The translations under genes were made by a program, and so were the position numbers. The notes below the pieces were generated by a model. That model searched no databases, was not told where the DNA came from, and worked only from the letters and a program-made list of their open reading frames with translations. A DNA stretch of 64,000 bases. Origin: Sphingomonas sp. NFR15. GTDB taxonomy: Bacteria; Pseudomonadota; Alphaproteobacteria; Sphingomonadales; Sphingomonadaceae. The stretch covers positions 62,001 through 126,000 of the forward strand of contig NZ_FMWX01000001.1 in NCBI RefSeq assembly GCF_900103265.1. Reading direction: 5' to 3'. Shown here in pieces: positions 55,517 to 64,000 of this stretch. Each line of letters starts with the position of its first letter. Position 1 is the first letter of the stretch.

Positions 55517-56826
55517 TGGCCATCGACTTCTTTGCGAACATCCCGACGATCAAATATGAGGGGCCGGACAGCACCAACGAGCTGGCCTATCGCTTCTACG
55601 ACAAGGATAAGGTCGTACTCGGCAAGCGGATGGAGGACCATCTCCGCTTCGCTGCCTGTTTCTGGCACACCTTCGTTTGGCAGGGCAGCGACGTATTCGG
55701 CGGCGGCACCTTCAACCGCCCGTGGCATCAGGGCCCGAACGACAGCGCGACCGCCGCGATCAAGCGCGAAGTCGCGTTCGACTTCTTCACCAAGCTCGAC
55801 ATCCCGTTCTACTGCTTCCATGACATCGACGTGATGGCCGACGCGCACAACGTCGCCGAGCACCGTCAGTATTTCGCCGAAGCGGTCGATCACCTCGAAA
55901 AGCTTCAGGCCTCGTCGGGCCGAAAGCTGCTGTGGGGCACCGCCAACCTGTTCAGCCACCCGCGTTTCGCCGCCGGCGGCGCGACCAACCCCGACCCCGA
56001 GGTCTATGCGTTCGGCGCGATGCAGGTGCGTGACGCGCTCGAAGCGACTCACCGGCTCGGCGGCAGCAACTACGTGCTGTGGGGCGGCCGCGAGGGCTAT
56101 GAGACCCTCCTCAACACCGATCTCAAGCGCGAGCTCGACAATTTCGGGCGGTTCCTGAGCCTGGTCGTCGAGCACAAGCACAAGATCGGCTTCAAGGGCA
56201 CGATCCTGATCGAGCCGAAGCCGCACGAGCCCACCAAGCACCAGTACGACTTCGACACCGCGACCGTGTACGGCTTCCTCAAGCGCTATGGCCTCGAGAA
56301 CGAAGTGCGCGTCAACATCGAGGCGAACCACGCGACGCTCGCCGGCCACACGTTCGAGCATGAGATCGCCACGGCGAACGCGCTCGGCCTGTTCGGTTCG
56401 ATCGACGCCAATCGCGGCGATCACCAGAATGGATGGGACACCGACCAATTCCCTAACTCGCCTGAGGAACTGACGCTGGCGATGGTCGAAATCCTCCGCG
56501 CCGGCGGCTTCACCGATGGCGGGTTCAACTTCGATTCGAAGGTGCGTCGCCAGTCGATGGACGCGGTCGATCTGTTCTACGGCCACATCGGCGGCATCGA
56601 CACGGTCGCGCGCGGCCTGCTCGGCGCGGCCAAGCTGATCGAGGACGGTCGCGTCGATGCGATCAAGGCCGAGCGCTACGCCGGCTGGAATGGGGAACTC
56701 GGCACGCAGATCGGCGGGCTTGATCTCGCCGGCATCGCCGATCTGGCGGTCGAAAAGGCGTTCGATCCCAAGCCGCGTTCGGGCCAGCAGGAGCGGCTCG
56801 AGAACCTCGTCAACCGTTTCGTCTGA
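55516..56826 (+). CDS. xylA: Xylose isomerase
   Basis: 436 aa, class II length. Catalytic and metal residues are in [57 protein letters not shown] and [19 protein letters not shown]. It converts D-xylose to D-xylulose. The start at 55516 has AAGGAG in the end of xylB and overlaps its stop. A strong hairpin follows the gene. Confidence 0.97.
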   Translation: MAIDFFANIPTIKYEGPDSTNELAYRFYDKDKVVLGKRMEDHLRFAACFWHTFVWQGSDVFGGGTFNRPWHQGPNDSATAAIKREVAFDFFTKLDIPFYCFHDIDVMADAHNVAEHRQYFAEAVDHLEKLQASSGRKLLWGTANLFSHPRFAAGGATNPDPEVYAFGAMQVRDALEATHRLGGSNYVLWGGREGYETLLNTDLKRELDNFGRFLSLVVEHKHKIGFKGTILIEPKPHEPTKHQYDFDTATVYGFLKRYGLENEVRVNIEANHATLAGHTFEHEIATANALGLFGSIDANRGDHQNGWDTDQFPNSPEELTLAMVEILRAGGFTDGGFNFDSKVRRQSMDAVDLFYGHIGGIDTVARGLLGAAKLIEDGRVDAIKAERYAGWNGELGTQIGGLDLAGIADLAVEKAFDPKPRSGQQERLENLVNRFV

Positions 56827-56834
56827 TCTTAACC

Positions 56835-56864
56835 GGCCGTCACCCGACCTGTCGGGTGGCGGCC
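56835..56864 (+). terminator. Strong hairpin between xylA and the MFS gene
   Basis: GGCCGTCACCCGAC / GTCGGGTGGCGGCC: a 14-bp stem with one G-U pair and a 2-base loop, 9 bases after xylA. No T-run follows, so it may be an attenuator or mRNA-processing hairpin limiting expression of the transporter. Confidence 0.55.
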
Positions 56865-56923
56865 AGTGCTTCCCAAGCGCGGCCGGCCGTGCCACGTAAC
56901 CCCGACACGCAGCCGGGGGCCTC

Positions 56924-58150
56924 ATGAGCATCTTCGCCGACCTCAAAGCGCTGACCAGCGCGCAAAAGAGCTCGATCTGGGCGAGCTATCTCGGCTGGAC
57001 GCTCGACGCGTTCGATTTCTTCCTGATGGTGTTCATGTTCTCGGCGGTCGCGCGGGAGTTCGGCACCGACGTCAAGACCACCGCCGAAGCCACCTTCTTC
57101 ACGCTCGCCGCACGGCCGTTCGGCGCGTTCGTGTTCGGGCTGCTCGCCGACCGATACGGCCGGCGGCCGGTGATGATGATCGTCATCCTCGCGTTCTCGG
57201 CCTTCTCGGTGCTGTCGGCGTTCGCCTGGTCGCTGACGTCGTTGTTCGTGATCCGCGCGCTGTTCGGCTTCGCGATGGGCGGCGAATGGGGCATCGGCGC
57301 CAGCCTGGTGATGGAAAGCATCCCCGCGAGGATGCGCGGCTTCGTGTCCGGTTTGCTGCAGAGCGGGTATCCGTCCGGCTATTTCCTTGCGAGCCTCGTG
57401 TTCTTTCTGCTGTTCGACCATATCGGCTGGCGCGGCATGTTTCTGATCGGCGTCGTGCCCGCAATTCTCGTTTTCCTGATCCGCATGCACGTCGAGGAAA
57501 GCCCCGCGTTCGAGGCGCTCGCCGAAAAGCCACGCATCAACCCGCTCACCGCCCTGGTCGATAACTGGAAGATCGCGTTGTACCTCGTTGTGCTGATGAC
57601 GGCGTTCAACTTCTTCAGCCACGGTACGCAGGACGTGTATCCGACCTTCCTCAAAGAACAGCATCACCTCTCCACCCACACCGCCGGCCTGCTTGCGATG
57701 GTAATGAACGCGGGTGCCATCGTCGGTGGAATTGGTTTCGGTATCTGGTCAGAGAAGATCGGCCGCAAGCGCGCCATCATCATCGGCGCGCTCTGCGCTC
57801 TGCCGGTTATTCCGCTCTGGGCATTCTCGACCACGCCGGTGATGCTCGGCGCCGGCGCGTTTCTCATGCAGGTCGCGGTGCAGGGCGCCTGGGGGATCGT
57901 GCCGGTCCATCTCAACGAACTGTCACCGGCGGCGGTGCGGGGCATGTTTCCGGGTTTCGCCTATCAACTCGGCAATTTGATCGCCTCGCGCAACGCCGTG
58001 ATACAGGCAGGCGTGGCGGAGAGCCACGGCGGCGACTATGGCTTCGCGCTGGCGCTGGTCGCCGGGATCACCGCGATCGTGATCGTGATCTGGACCGCGA
58101 TCGGTCCCGAGCGGCGGGACGTGGACTTCGTCGAACAAGCGAAAGCGTAA
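56924..58150 (+). CDS. MFS transporter, sialate:H+ symporter-like family
   Basis: 408 aa with twelve predicted membrane spans. The start MSIFADLKALTSAQKSSI and first helix SYLGWTLDAFDFFLMVF, together with LADRYGRRPVMM and FAMGGEWGIGASLVME, are typical of the SHS branch (lactate, sialate, and sugar-acid carriers) rather than of XylE-type sugar porters. It follows xylA after 97 bp and a hairpin. Its position suggests uptake of xylose or a xylose-derived acid into the cytosol, but this is inference. Confidence 0.88.
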   Translation: MSIFADLKALTSAQKSSIWASYLGWTLDAFDFFLMVFMFSAVAREFGTDVKTTAEATFFTLAARPFGAFVFGLLADRYGRRPVMMIVILAFSAFSVLSAFAWSLTSLFVIRALFGFAMGGEWGIGASLVMESIPARMRGFVSGLLQSGYPSGYFLASLVFFLLFDHIGWRGMFLIGVVPAILVFLIRMHVEESPAFEALAEKPRINPLTALVDNWKIALYLVVLMTAFNFFSHGTQDVYPTFLKEQHHLSTHTAGLLAMVMNAGAIVGGIGFGIWSEKIGRKRAIIIGALCALPVIPLWAFSTTPVMLGAGAFLMQVAVQGAWGIVPVHLNELSPAAVRGMFPGFAYQLGNLIASRNAVIQAGVAESHGGDYGFALALVAGITAIVIVIWTAIGPERRDVDFVEQAKA

Positions 58151-58178
58151 CGGCGACGATCCGGCGTGATCGCGCCGG

Positions 58179-58682
58179 TCAGTTCTTCTCGCTTTTCACC
58201 GCCGGGGTGGCGGAGGCGGTCACGATCGGCGGCCCTTTGGCGATCGCCGCGCTCAACTGCGAGATCTCGGGGCAAGCGCGCTTGGCGCAGACCGCGCGCA
58301 GCTTGGTGAGGTTGGTCTTCGCGCGCTCGACCGCGCCCTGCTGAACGAGCGCCTCGCCCTGTTCCTTGAGCGCGGCGACGTCATCCGGCTGCAACTCCAG
58401 CGCCTCGCGGTAGAAGCGGATCGCCTTGCCGGGCAGGTCGCGCTTGCGGGCGACCTCGCCGAGACCGATGAATGCTTGCCGGGTGCGCGGATCGACCGCC
58501 AGCGCGCTCTCATAGGCGTCGATCGCACCGTCGAGGTTGCCGGTCGCCTGCGCCGCCCGGCCCTTGTCGACCAGCGCCAGCGCGCGCGCGTCGATCGCGC
58601 TGTCCGGGCGCTGGCCATGCACCGCCGTCGATACCGTCAACAGCGTCATCGCGGCGGCAGCGGCGACGGACAGATAGCGCAT
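58179..58682 (-). CDS. TPR-repeat periplasmic protein
   Basis: 167 aa. Signal peptide ends TAVHGQ; two or three tetratricopeptide repeats follow (ATGNLDGAIDAYESALAVDP, PGKAIRFYREALELQPDD). Two Cys lie in LRAVCAKRACPEIS. TPR proteins are scaffolds for envelope assemblies; the partner is unknown. Start at 58682 has TGGAG 8 bases upstream. It follows rsmB on the same strand by 32 bp and may be co-transcribed. Confidence 0.88.
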   Translation of the reverse strand: MRYLSVAAAAAMTLLTVSTAVHGQRPDSAIDARALALVDKGRAAQATGNLDGAIDAYESALAVDPRTRQAFIGLGEVARKRDLPGKAIRFYREALELQPDDVAALKEQGEALVQQGAVERAKTNLTKLRAVCAKRACPEISQLSAAIAKGPPIVTASATPAVKSEKN

Positions 58683-58714
58683 GATCCACTCCAGTTTCGG
58701 CACAATGCTCCGAG

Positions 58715-59890
58715 TTAACACGGGGCCTGCATCCGCGCGACAAAAAAGCCGTCCGTGCCGTCGTGCGCCGGCGTGAGCCGCACGCCATCGCCGTGTGCGC
58801 GCCCGACGGGCAGCGCGAGCGGCTCAGCGCGCCAGCCGGGGCGGGCGGCGAGGAAGCGCGCCACCTGCCCCGCACCTTCGACATCGAGGAGCGAGCAGAC
58901 GATGTGGACGAGCGCCCCGCCCGGCTTGACCAGCGCCGCGCCGACGTCGAGCAGGCGGGCTTGCGTCTCCACCAGCCGCGCGAGCCGATCAGGCGTGAGC
59001 CGCCAGCGCGCCTCGGGGTTGCGCCGCCATGTGCCGGTGCCCGAGCACGGCGCGTCGATCAGCACGCAATCGGCCTGCGCGGTCCAGTCGGTCAGCGCCT
59101 CGCCTTCGCGGCCCGGATCGAGCAGGCGCGTCGTCACGATCGAGGCGCCGGCGCGCGCGGCGCGGGGCAAAAGTCGCGAAAGTCGCCCACGATCGCTATC
59201 GCTGGCCAAGATCGCACCCTGATTCATCATTGCAACGACAAGCGCGAGCGTCTTGCCGCCAGCGCCCGCGCAGAGATCGACGATGCGCTGGCCCGGTGCG
59301 GCGCGCGCAGCCAGCGTGACGACCTGGCTGCCGGCATCCTGCACCTCGATCGCGCCCGCCGCCCATTCGGGGAGCGCCTCGACGTTGACGCCCGGGGGCA
59401 GCCGCAGCGCATCGGGCAGGCCCGCGATCGGCGCGGCGCCCGCGATCGCGACGGGCATGTCGACGAGCCGATTGACACGAATGTCGAGCGGCGCGCGCTC
59501 GACCAGCGCGGCGAGTTCGGCATCGGCGAGGCCCGACTCCGCGAGCGCCGCGCGCAGCCACTCGGGCGCGATGCCCTCGGGAGCGACCGGCTCATCCGCC
59601 GCGATCCGCGCCGGGGCGTGGCCCTCGCCCGTGAAAAGCGCCGCCAGCGCAGGATCGCGCGCGGCCACCGCGAGCATCGCCGCACGGCCGCTGACCGGCG
59701 GCGCCCCGCACAGCCGAATCGCCGCATAGACCAACTCGCGCACCGCGCGCCGATCCTTGCTGCCCGCATAGCGGCGCGTCGCAAAATAGCGCGCGATCAG
59801 CGTATCCGCCGCCGCGCCGCCGGCGCGGGCGGCTGCGAGAATCTCGTCGAGGAGGTCGATCGCCGCCTGGGCGCGGGCAGCCGGGGTCAT
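58715..59890 (-). CDS. rsmB: 16S rRNA m5C967 methyltransferase family (RsmB)
   Basis: 391 aa. N-terminal NusB-like helical domain, then a SAM-binding fold with VDLCAGAGGKTLAL. The two catalytic Cys lie in DAPCSGTGTWRRNPE and HIVCSLLDVEG; the second usually reads TCS followed by a Pro-x-Glu, so the Leu-Asp-Val variant is slightly unusual. It methylates a cytosine in the small-subunit rRNA. Confidence 0.92.
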   Translation of the reverse strand: MTPAARAQAAIDLLDEILAAARAGGAAADTLIARYFATRRYAGSKDRRAVRELVYAAIRLCGAPPVSGRAAMLAVAARDPALAALFTGEGHAPARIAADEPVAPEGIAPEWLRAALAESGLADAELAALVERAPLDIRVNRLVDMPVAIAGAAPIAGLPDALRLPPGVNVEALPEWAAGAIEVQDAGSQVVTLAARAAPGQRIVDLCAGAGGKTLALVVAMMNQGAILASDSDRGRLSRLLPRAARAGASIVTTRLLDPGREGEALTDWTAQADCVLIDAPCSGTGTWRRNPEARWRLTPDRLARLVETQARLLDVGAALVKPGGALVHIVCSLLDVEGAGQVARFLAARPGWRAEPLALPVGRAHGDGVRLTPAHDGTDGFFVARMQAPC

Positions 59891-60011
59891 GCTTGGAGTC
59901 CAGCGAGATGGCGGTGGCCGGCATGGGCGCGTGGGGGAGAAGACATGCGCATGCCCTTGCCAGCTTTATCGCGGCGTGGACAGGTCGCGTCCGTACCGCC
60001 GCCACCGCGTT

Positions 60012-61004
60012 TTAAAGTCCGTCGCCAGGCTGCCACGCGTTCGCATCCAACGCCTTGATGCGGTTCACGAACGCGCGATAAAATTCATTCATCCGTTGCG
60101 CCAGCCAATCATGTTGGCGAGGCCAGTCCGCCTGTTCCTCCAGATCGATCCCGTTAAGCGGCGTCGATATCCGGCTGTCCCGGCCTTCGGGTAACTCTTC
60201 CCAGTCAACGGCATAACCAAGTTCCGCCTCGATCTCCGCCTTGTCGGCGTGGAGCAGGTGGAAGAACGCCTTGGCGTTAGGACTCGACATGTAAAGCTCC
60301 GCCCGCACCTGCCGTTTCGGCCGTGACATCGAAGCATTGATGCCAAAGCCACTCCGTCCGACAGAATAGGACATCCAAGGTTGCGGTTGCGGCTTACGCT
60401 CTCTCGCCAATGGCCCGCCCTTCGCGGCCAGAACGTTGCCCAAAGCGGTCCAGTAAGCGAGTTGAAGGGCTTTGGTGTCGGAAAGCTCCGCCTCGTCGAT
60501 CGCCCGTGCAGCCTGTGTGACAAGCTTGTTCCAGTTGTTAGGCTTGGACACGATGCTGAAGCGAGGCGCGGCGGGTGAATCACCGATCCGCCAAAGCTCC
60601 ACTTCGACGCCGAAGAAACGGAAGGTCTCGTCCGTTATGCGATTCAACCAATCGAGGGTAGAACGGTGTTCCTCGGTGAAACGAGCGGCGATCCAAACGA
60701 TCGTTACCGCTTCGAGGCCGGACGCATACGTCAGCAATTGCCCGAGGTGAGAATGGTCGGTACGCTCAAGCTGGTTTTCTATCAACACCCATGCATTGGT
60801 GCTGATGTCCTTGCATAAAATGTCAGCACGAAACGGACCTACGGCCTTTTCCTGCGCTTCAAGCTCAAGCTCAAGCCCCAAAGTCTCGCCGAGGGTAAGA
60901 AGATTTTCTTCCCGTGCCAGCCACGGGGTAAAATGGGAAGATTCACTCATCCAGACATTGCGAAGATCAATCTTCACGAGCTTGCCAAGATTATACCCGG
61001 TCAT
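60012..61004 (-). CDS. DUF4268 domain protein with PD-(D/E)XK nuclease-like core
   Basis: 330 aa. The N-terminal part has a restriction-nuclease-like layout: Glu49 in LELEAQ, Asp61 in FRADILCKD, Glu76 and Gln78 in VLIENQLERTDHSHLGQ, followed by LLTYASGLEAVTIVWIAARF. The C-terminal part is the DUF4268 domain. Such proteins are scattered and are sometimes found near restriction or other defence genes. The start at 61004 overlaps the stop of a small upstream ORF (ATGA). The local base composition is visibly less GC-rich than that of rsmB and guaB on either side, which suggests transfer. Confidence 0.82.
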   Translation of the reverse strand: MTGYNLGKLVKIDLRNVWMSESSHFTPWLAREENLLTLGETLGLELELEAQEKAVGPFRADILCKDISTNAWVLIENQLERTDHSHLGQLLTYASGLEAVTIVWIAARFTEEHRSTLDWLNRITDETFRFFGVEVELWRIGDSPAAPRFSIVSKPNNWNKLVTQAARAIDEAELSDTKALQLAYWTALGNVLAAKGGPLARERKPQPQPWMSYSVGRSGFGINASMSRPKRQVRAELYMSSPNAKAFFHLLHADKAEIEAELGYAVDWEELPEGRDSRISTPLNGIDLEEQADWPRQHDWLAQRMNEFYRAFVNRIKALDANAWQPGDGL

Positions 61005-61201
61005 CTTTGGCCCCCACCGTATTTCAGATGCAAGAAAGGTAAGATCCAGAAAAAACATAATACAAGACGAGATCGGTCAGCTAGTTCACTTTCATTATAG
61101 ATATGATCATGCCAGTCCACCACCTTGAACAAGAGATACGAACCATCATTCCCCAATGCCATCTCAGGTGAAACGCCGAACGCTTCGTCCCGGAGAGACA
61201 T
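61001..61201 (-). CDS. Small hypothetical protein (66 aa) coupled to the DUF4268 gene
   Basis: Its stop codon overlaps the DUF4268 start by 4 bp (ATGA). The first 45 residues look like a genuine protein (MALGNDGSYLLFKVVDWHDH); the C-terminal part is Leu/Phe/Trp-rich and less protein-like. An ATG at 61219 is an alternative. No Shine-Dalgarno site stands out. It could be a partner such as an antitoxin, or a fragment of a larger gene. Confidence 0.45.
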   Translation of the reverse strand: MSLRDEAFGVSPEMALGNDGSYLLFKVVDWHDHIYNESELADRSRLVLCFFWILPFLHLKYGGGQR

Positions 61202-61549
61202 CCCATATTGCCGCCCCATAGCAACGCTAAACGTGCCGTAGCAGCAAACCCATCACTGAGGCGCGAAAGCGTTCGATGGCGCCTGTTGGCGCCACGCCAC
61301 GGTTTCGGCGCCTTTGACGTAGGCCCGCCCACCGCGCCAAACCCTCGTTCATTTAGCCAAGCGCAGGGCGTCGCGCTTGCCCCTCGACTTCGCTCGGGGC
61401 GAGAGCGGACGGGGCGATTGCTCGCGCAATGGCCATCGAGCGGCGGACGTGAGGCACGTGCTTCGACTGCGCTCAGCACGAACGGGCTCGAGGTGAATAG
61501 GCGGTTTGCTCAATATCTCGGCAGACGCATCATCGAGCGCCCCCCGCCC
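61202..61549. other. 348-bp gap between guaB and the small ORF, with repeat copies
   Basis: No gene is seen. It contains two copies of the dispersed repeat described separately and short inverted repeats (GGCGCC runs near 61270-61310). Such repeat-rich sequence is consistent with the boundary of an insertion. Confidence 0.45.
61380..61487. repeat. Two copies of a sphingomonad-type dispersed repeat
   Basis: CCCTCGACTTCGCTCGGGG (from 61381) and GTGCTTCGACTGCGCTCAGCACGAACGG (around 61458-61485), same orientation, variants of the unit seen at 63161-63242. Confidence 0.6.
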
Positions 61550-63076
<1,527 letters not shown>

Positions 63077-63160
63077 CTAGGGGTGCGGGGTGAAGGATTG
63101 TTCACGTGGAGGCGCGGAGGGTTCCGTGATGGTGAAGTAGCGGAGGCTCGTCTCTCTTCC

Positions 63161-63242
63161 CCGTTCGTGCTGAGCTTGTCGAAGCACGTGCCCCGGAGCG
63201 CGCCGTTTGAGACACGCCCTTCGACAAGCTCAGGGCGAACGG
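63161..63242. repeat. Inverted pair of the dispersed repeat (REP-like hairpin)
   Basis: Arms CCGTTCGTGCTGAGCTTGTC... (from 63161) and ...CCTTCGACAAGCTCAGGGCG (to 63242) are near-complementary, separated by about 20 bases, and can fold into a long hairpin. The second arm overlaps the end of the mscS gene. Confidence 0.75.
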
Positions 63243-64000
63243 GTGGGTTGGTCAGGTTTGTTGTGCCACGCGTCCCGCCCCAGTTCGGCGCGGCGACGCG
63301 GGAGCGCCTCGGGCATTTCATCGCGGATATAGGCGAGCAACGCCTCGCGCAGATCGCAGCGCAGATCGAACGCGGTGCCGGCGTCGCGCGCGGTGGCGAG
63401 GATGCGAACCTCGATCGCATCGGGCTTCATGTCGGTGACCTGCAGCACCTGCGCGCGACCGTCCCAGCGCGAGTTGGCGCTGACGATCTCGGTGTATTTC
63501 TCGCGCAGGCGGGCGATGTTGGCGGTCGGATCGAGATAGAAGAACGCCGAGCCGAGCAACTCCGAGCCGGTGCGCGTCCAGTTCTGGAAACTGTCCTCGA
63601 GGAACTTCGAGACCGGCACGACCAGCCGGCGCTCGTCCCAGATCCTGACGACGACATAGGTGAGGCGGATCTCCTCGATCTTGCCCCATTCCCCCTCGAT
63701 GATGACGACGTCGTCGAGCCGGATCGGTTCGGTGAAGGCCATCTGGATGCCGGCGATGACGTTCTTGAGCAGCGGCTGCGCGGCGGCGCCGACCGCCAGC
63801 GCCGCAAGGCCGGCCGAGGCCATCAGCGTGACGCCGACGCTGCGCACGCTCGGGATGCTGAGCAGCATCAGGCAGATGGTGACGAAGCCGACACCGAGCA
63901 GCGCGATCTGGGTGAGGATCGCGCTGCGCGTGCGGCGCCGGCGCGCGCGCAGATTGTCTGCGACGGTGATGTCGGCGAACAGCGCGATCGCCTGATCGCT
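63230..64000 (-). CDS. MscS-family mechanosensitive channel, 5' end beyond the window
   Basis: 256 residues are visible; the frame is open to the window edge, so the N-terminus is missing. The pore-lining helix (VTLMASAGLAALAVGAAAQPLLKNVIAG) and the beta-domain motif LDDVVIIEGEWGKIEEIRLTYVV match MscS channels, which release solutes under hypo-osmotic shock. The last residues (QPTRSP) and the stop codon come from the right arm of a dispersed repeat. Confidence 0.9.
   Translation of the reverse strand, partial: SDQAIALFADITVADNLRARRRRTRSAILTQIALLGVGFVTICLMLLSIPSVRSVGVTLMASAGLAALAVGAAAQPLLKNVIAGIQMAFTEPIRLDDVVIIEGEWGKIEEIRLTYVVVRIWDERRLVVPVSKFLEDSFQNWTRTGSELLGSAFFYLDPTANIARLREKYTEIVSANSRWDGRAQVLQVTDMKPDAIEVRILATARDAGTAFDLRCDLREALLAYIRDEMPEALPRRRAELGRDAWHNKPDQPTRSP

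Noticed and set aside
61202..61549. CRISPR-like array in the repeat-rich gap
   Set aside because: Only two imperfect copies of a known-type dispersed repeat, no regular spacers and no cas genes.

Overview
The window looks like chromosome from an alphaproteobacterium of the sphingomonad group (Sphingomonas or a close relative). The evidence is high GC, large TonB-dependent receptors of the Xanthomonas/Caulobacter/Sphingomonas type, the TIGR02300-tRNA-Ala / aroA-cmk-rpsA-ihfB housekeeping block, EcfG-type general-stress promoters (GGAAC-N16/17-CGTT), and a dispersed repeat of the CTTCGAC...GCTCAG...GAACGG type. No rRNA operon, transposase, phage gene or CRISPR array was seen. The frames are full of long antisense open frames that are GC artefacts and are left out.

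Layout. 1-4.3 kb: an oligogalacturonate-lyase-like enzyme followed by a TonB receptor (pectin fragment use). 4.3-13.5 kb: a four-gene MdtABC plus outer-membrane-factor RND efflux operon on the minus strand. 13.6-16.8 kb: a dienelactone hydrolase and a second TonB receptor. 17-23.5 kb: a leucine/isovalerate catabolic operon (ivd-mccB-mccA-SDR) with a divergent LysR regulator. 23.5-27.4 kb: a stress patch with Mn catalase and hemerythrin, each behind a recognisable EcfG promoter, flanking a single-domain response regulator and an HWE-type histidine kinase. 27.4-31.8 kb: copper resistance, with copAB behind a three-gene sigma/anti-sigma/periplasmic-sensor module that matches CnrYXH in order, overlaps and metal ligands, and a divergent copC.

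32-40.6 kb: secreted glycosidases (GH31, Tat-exported GH1), a succinate-semialdehyde-type dehydrogenase and two secreted esterases. 40.8-46.9 kb: tRNA-Ala, TIGR02300 protein, aroA-cmk, a short EcfG-controlled repeat protein, a VOC protein, rpsA, ihfB, and a tRNA-Leu(UAA) gene split by a 233-nt self-splicing-type group I intron. 47-52.8 kb: GH130-type glycosidase, N-formylglutamate amidohydrolase family protein, DUF4403 lipoprotein, ferredoxin-NADP reductase, and an alpha/beta-hydrolase homologue that has lost its nucleophile. 52.9-58.2 kb: a xylose operon (GH43-xylB-xylA-MFS) behind a near-consensus xyl-box operator. 58.2-64 kb: TPR protein, rsmB, a likely inserted two-gene unit (66-aa ORF plus DUF4268 nuclease-fold protein), guaB, and a truncated MscS channel whose stop codon lies in a repeat.

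The genes fit a free-living or plant-associated bacterium that consumes pectin and xylan fragments, tolerates copper and drugs, and runs an alphaproteobacterial general stress response. The most notable observations are the CnrYXH-type control placed on copAB, the intron-bearing tRNA-Leu, the three EcfG promoters (one driving an uncharacterised repeat protein), and the ATGA-coupled DUF4268 pair between guaB and rsmB.
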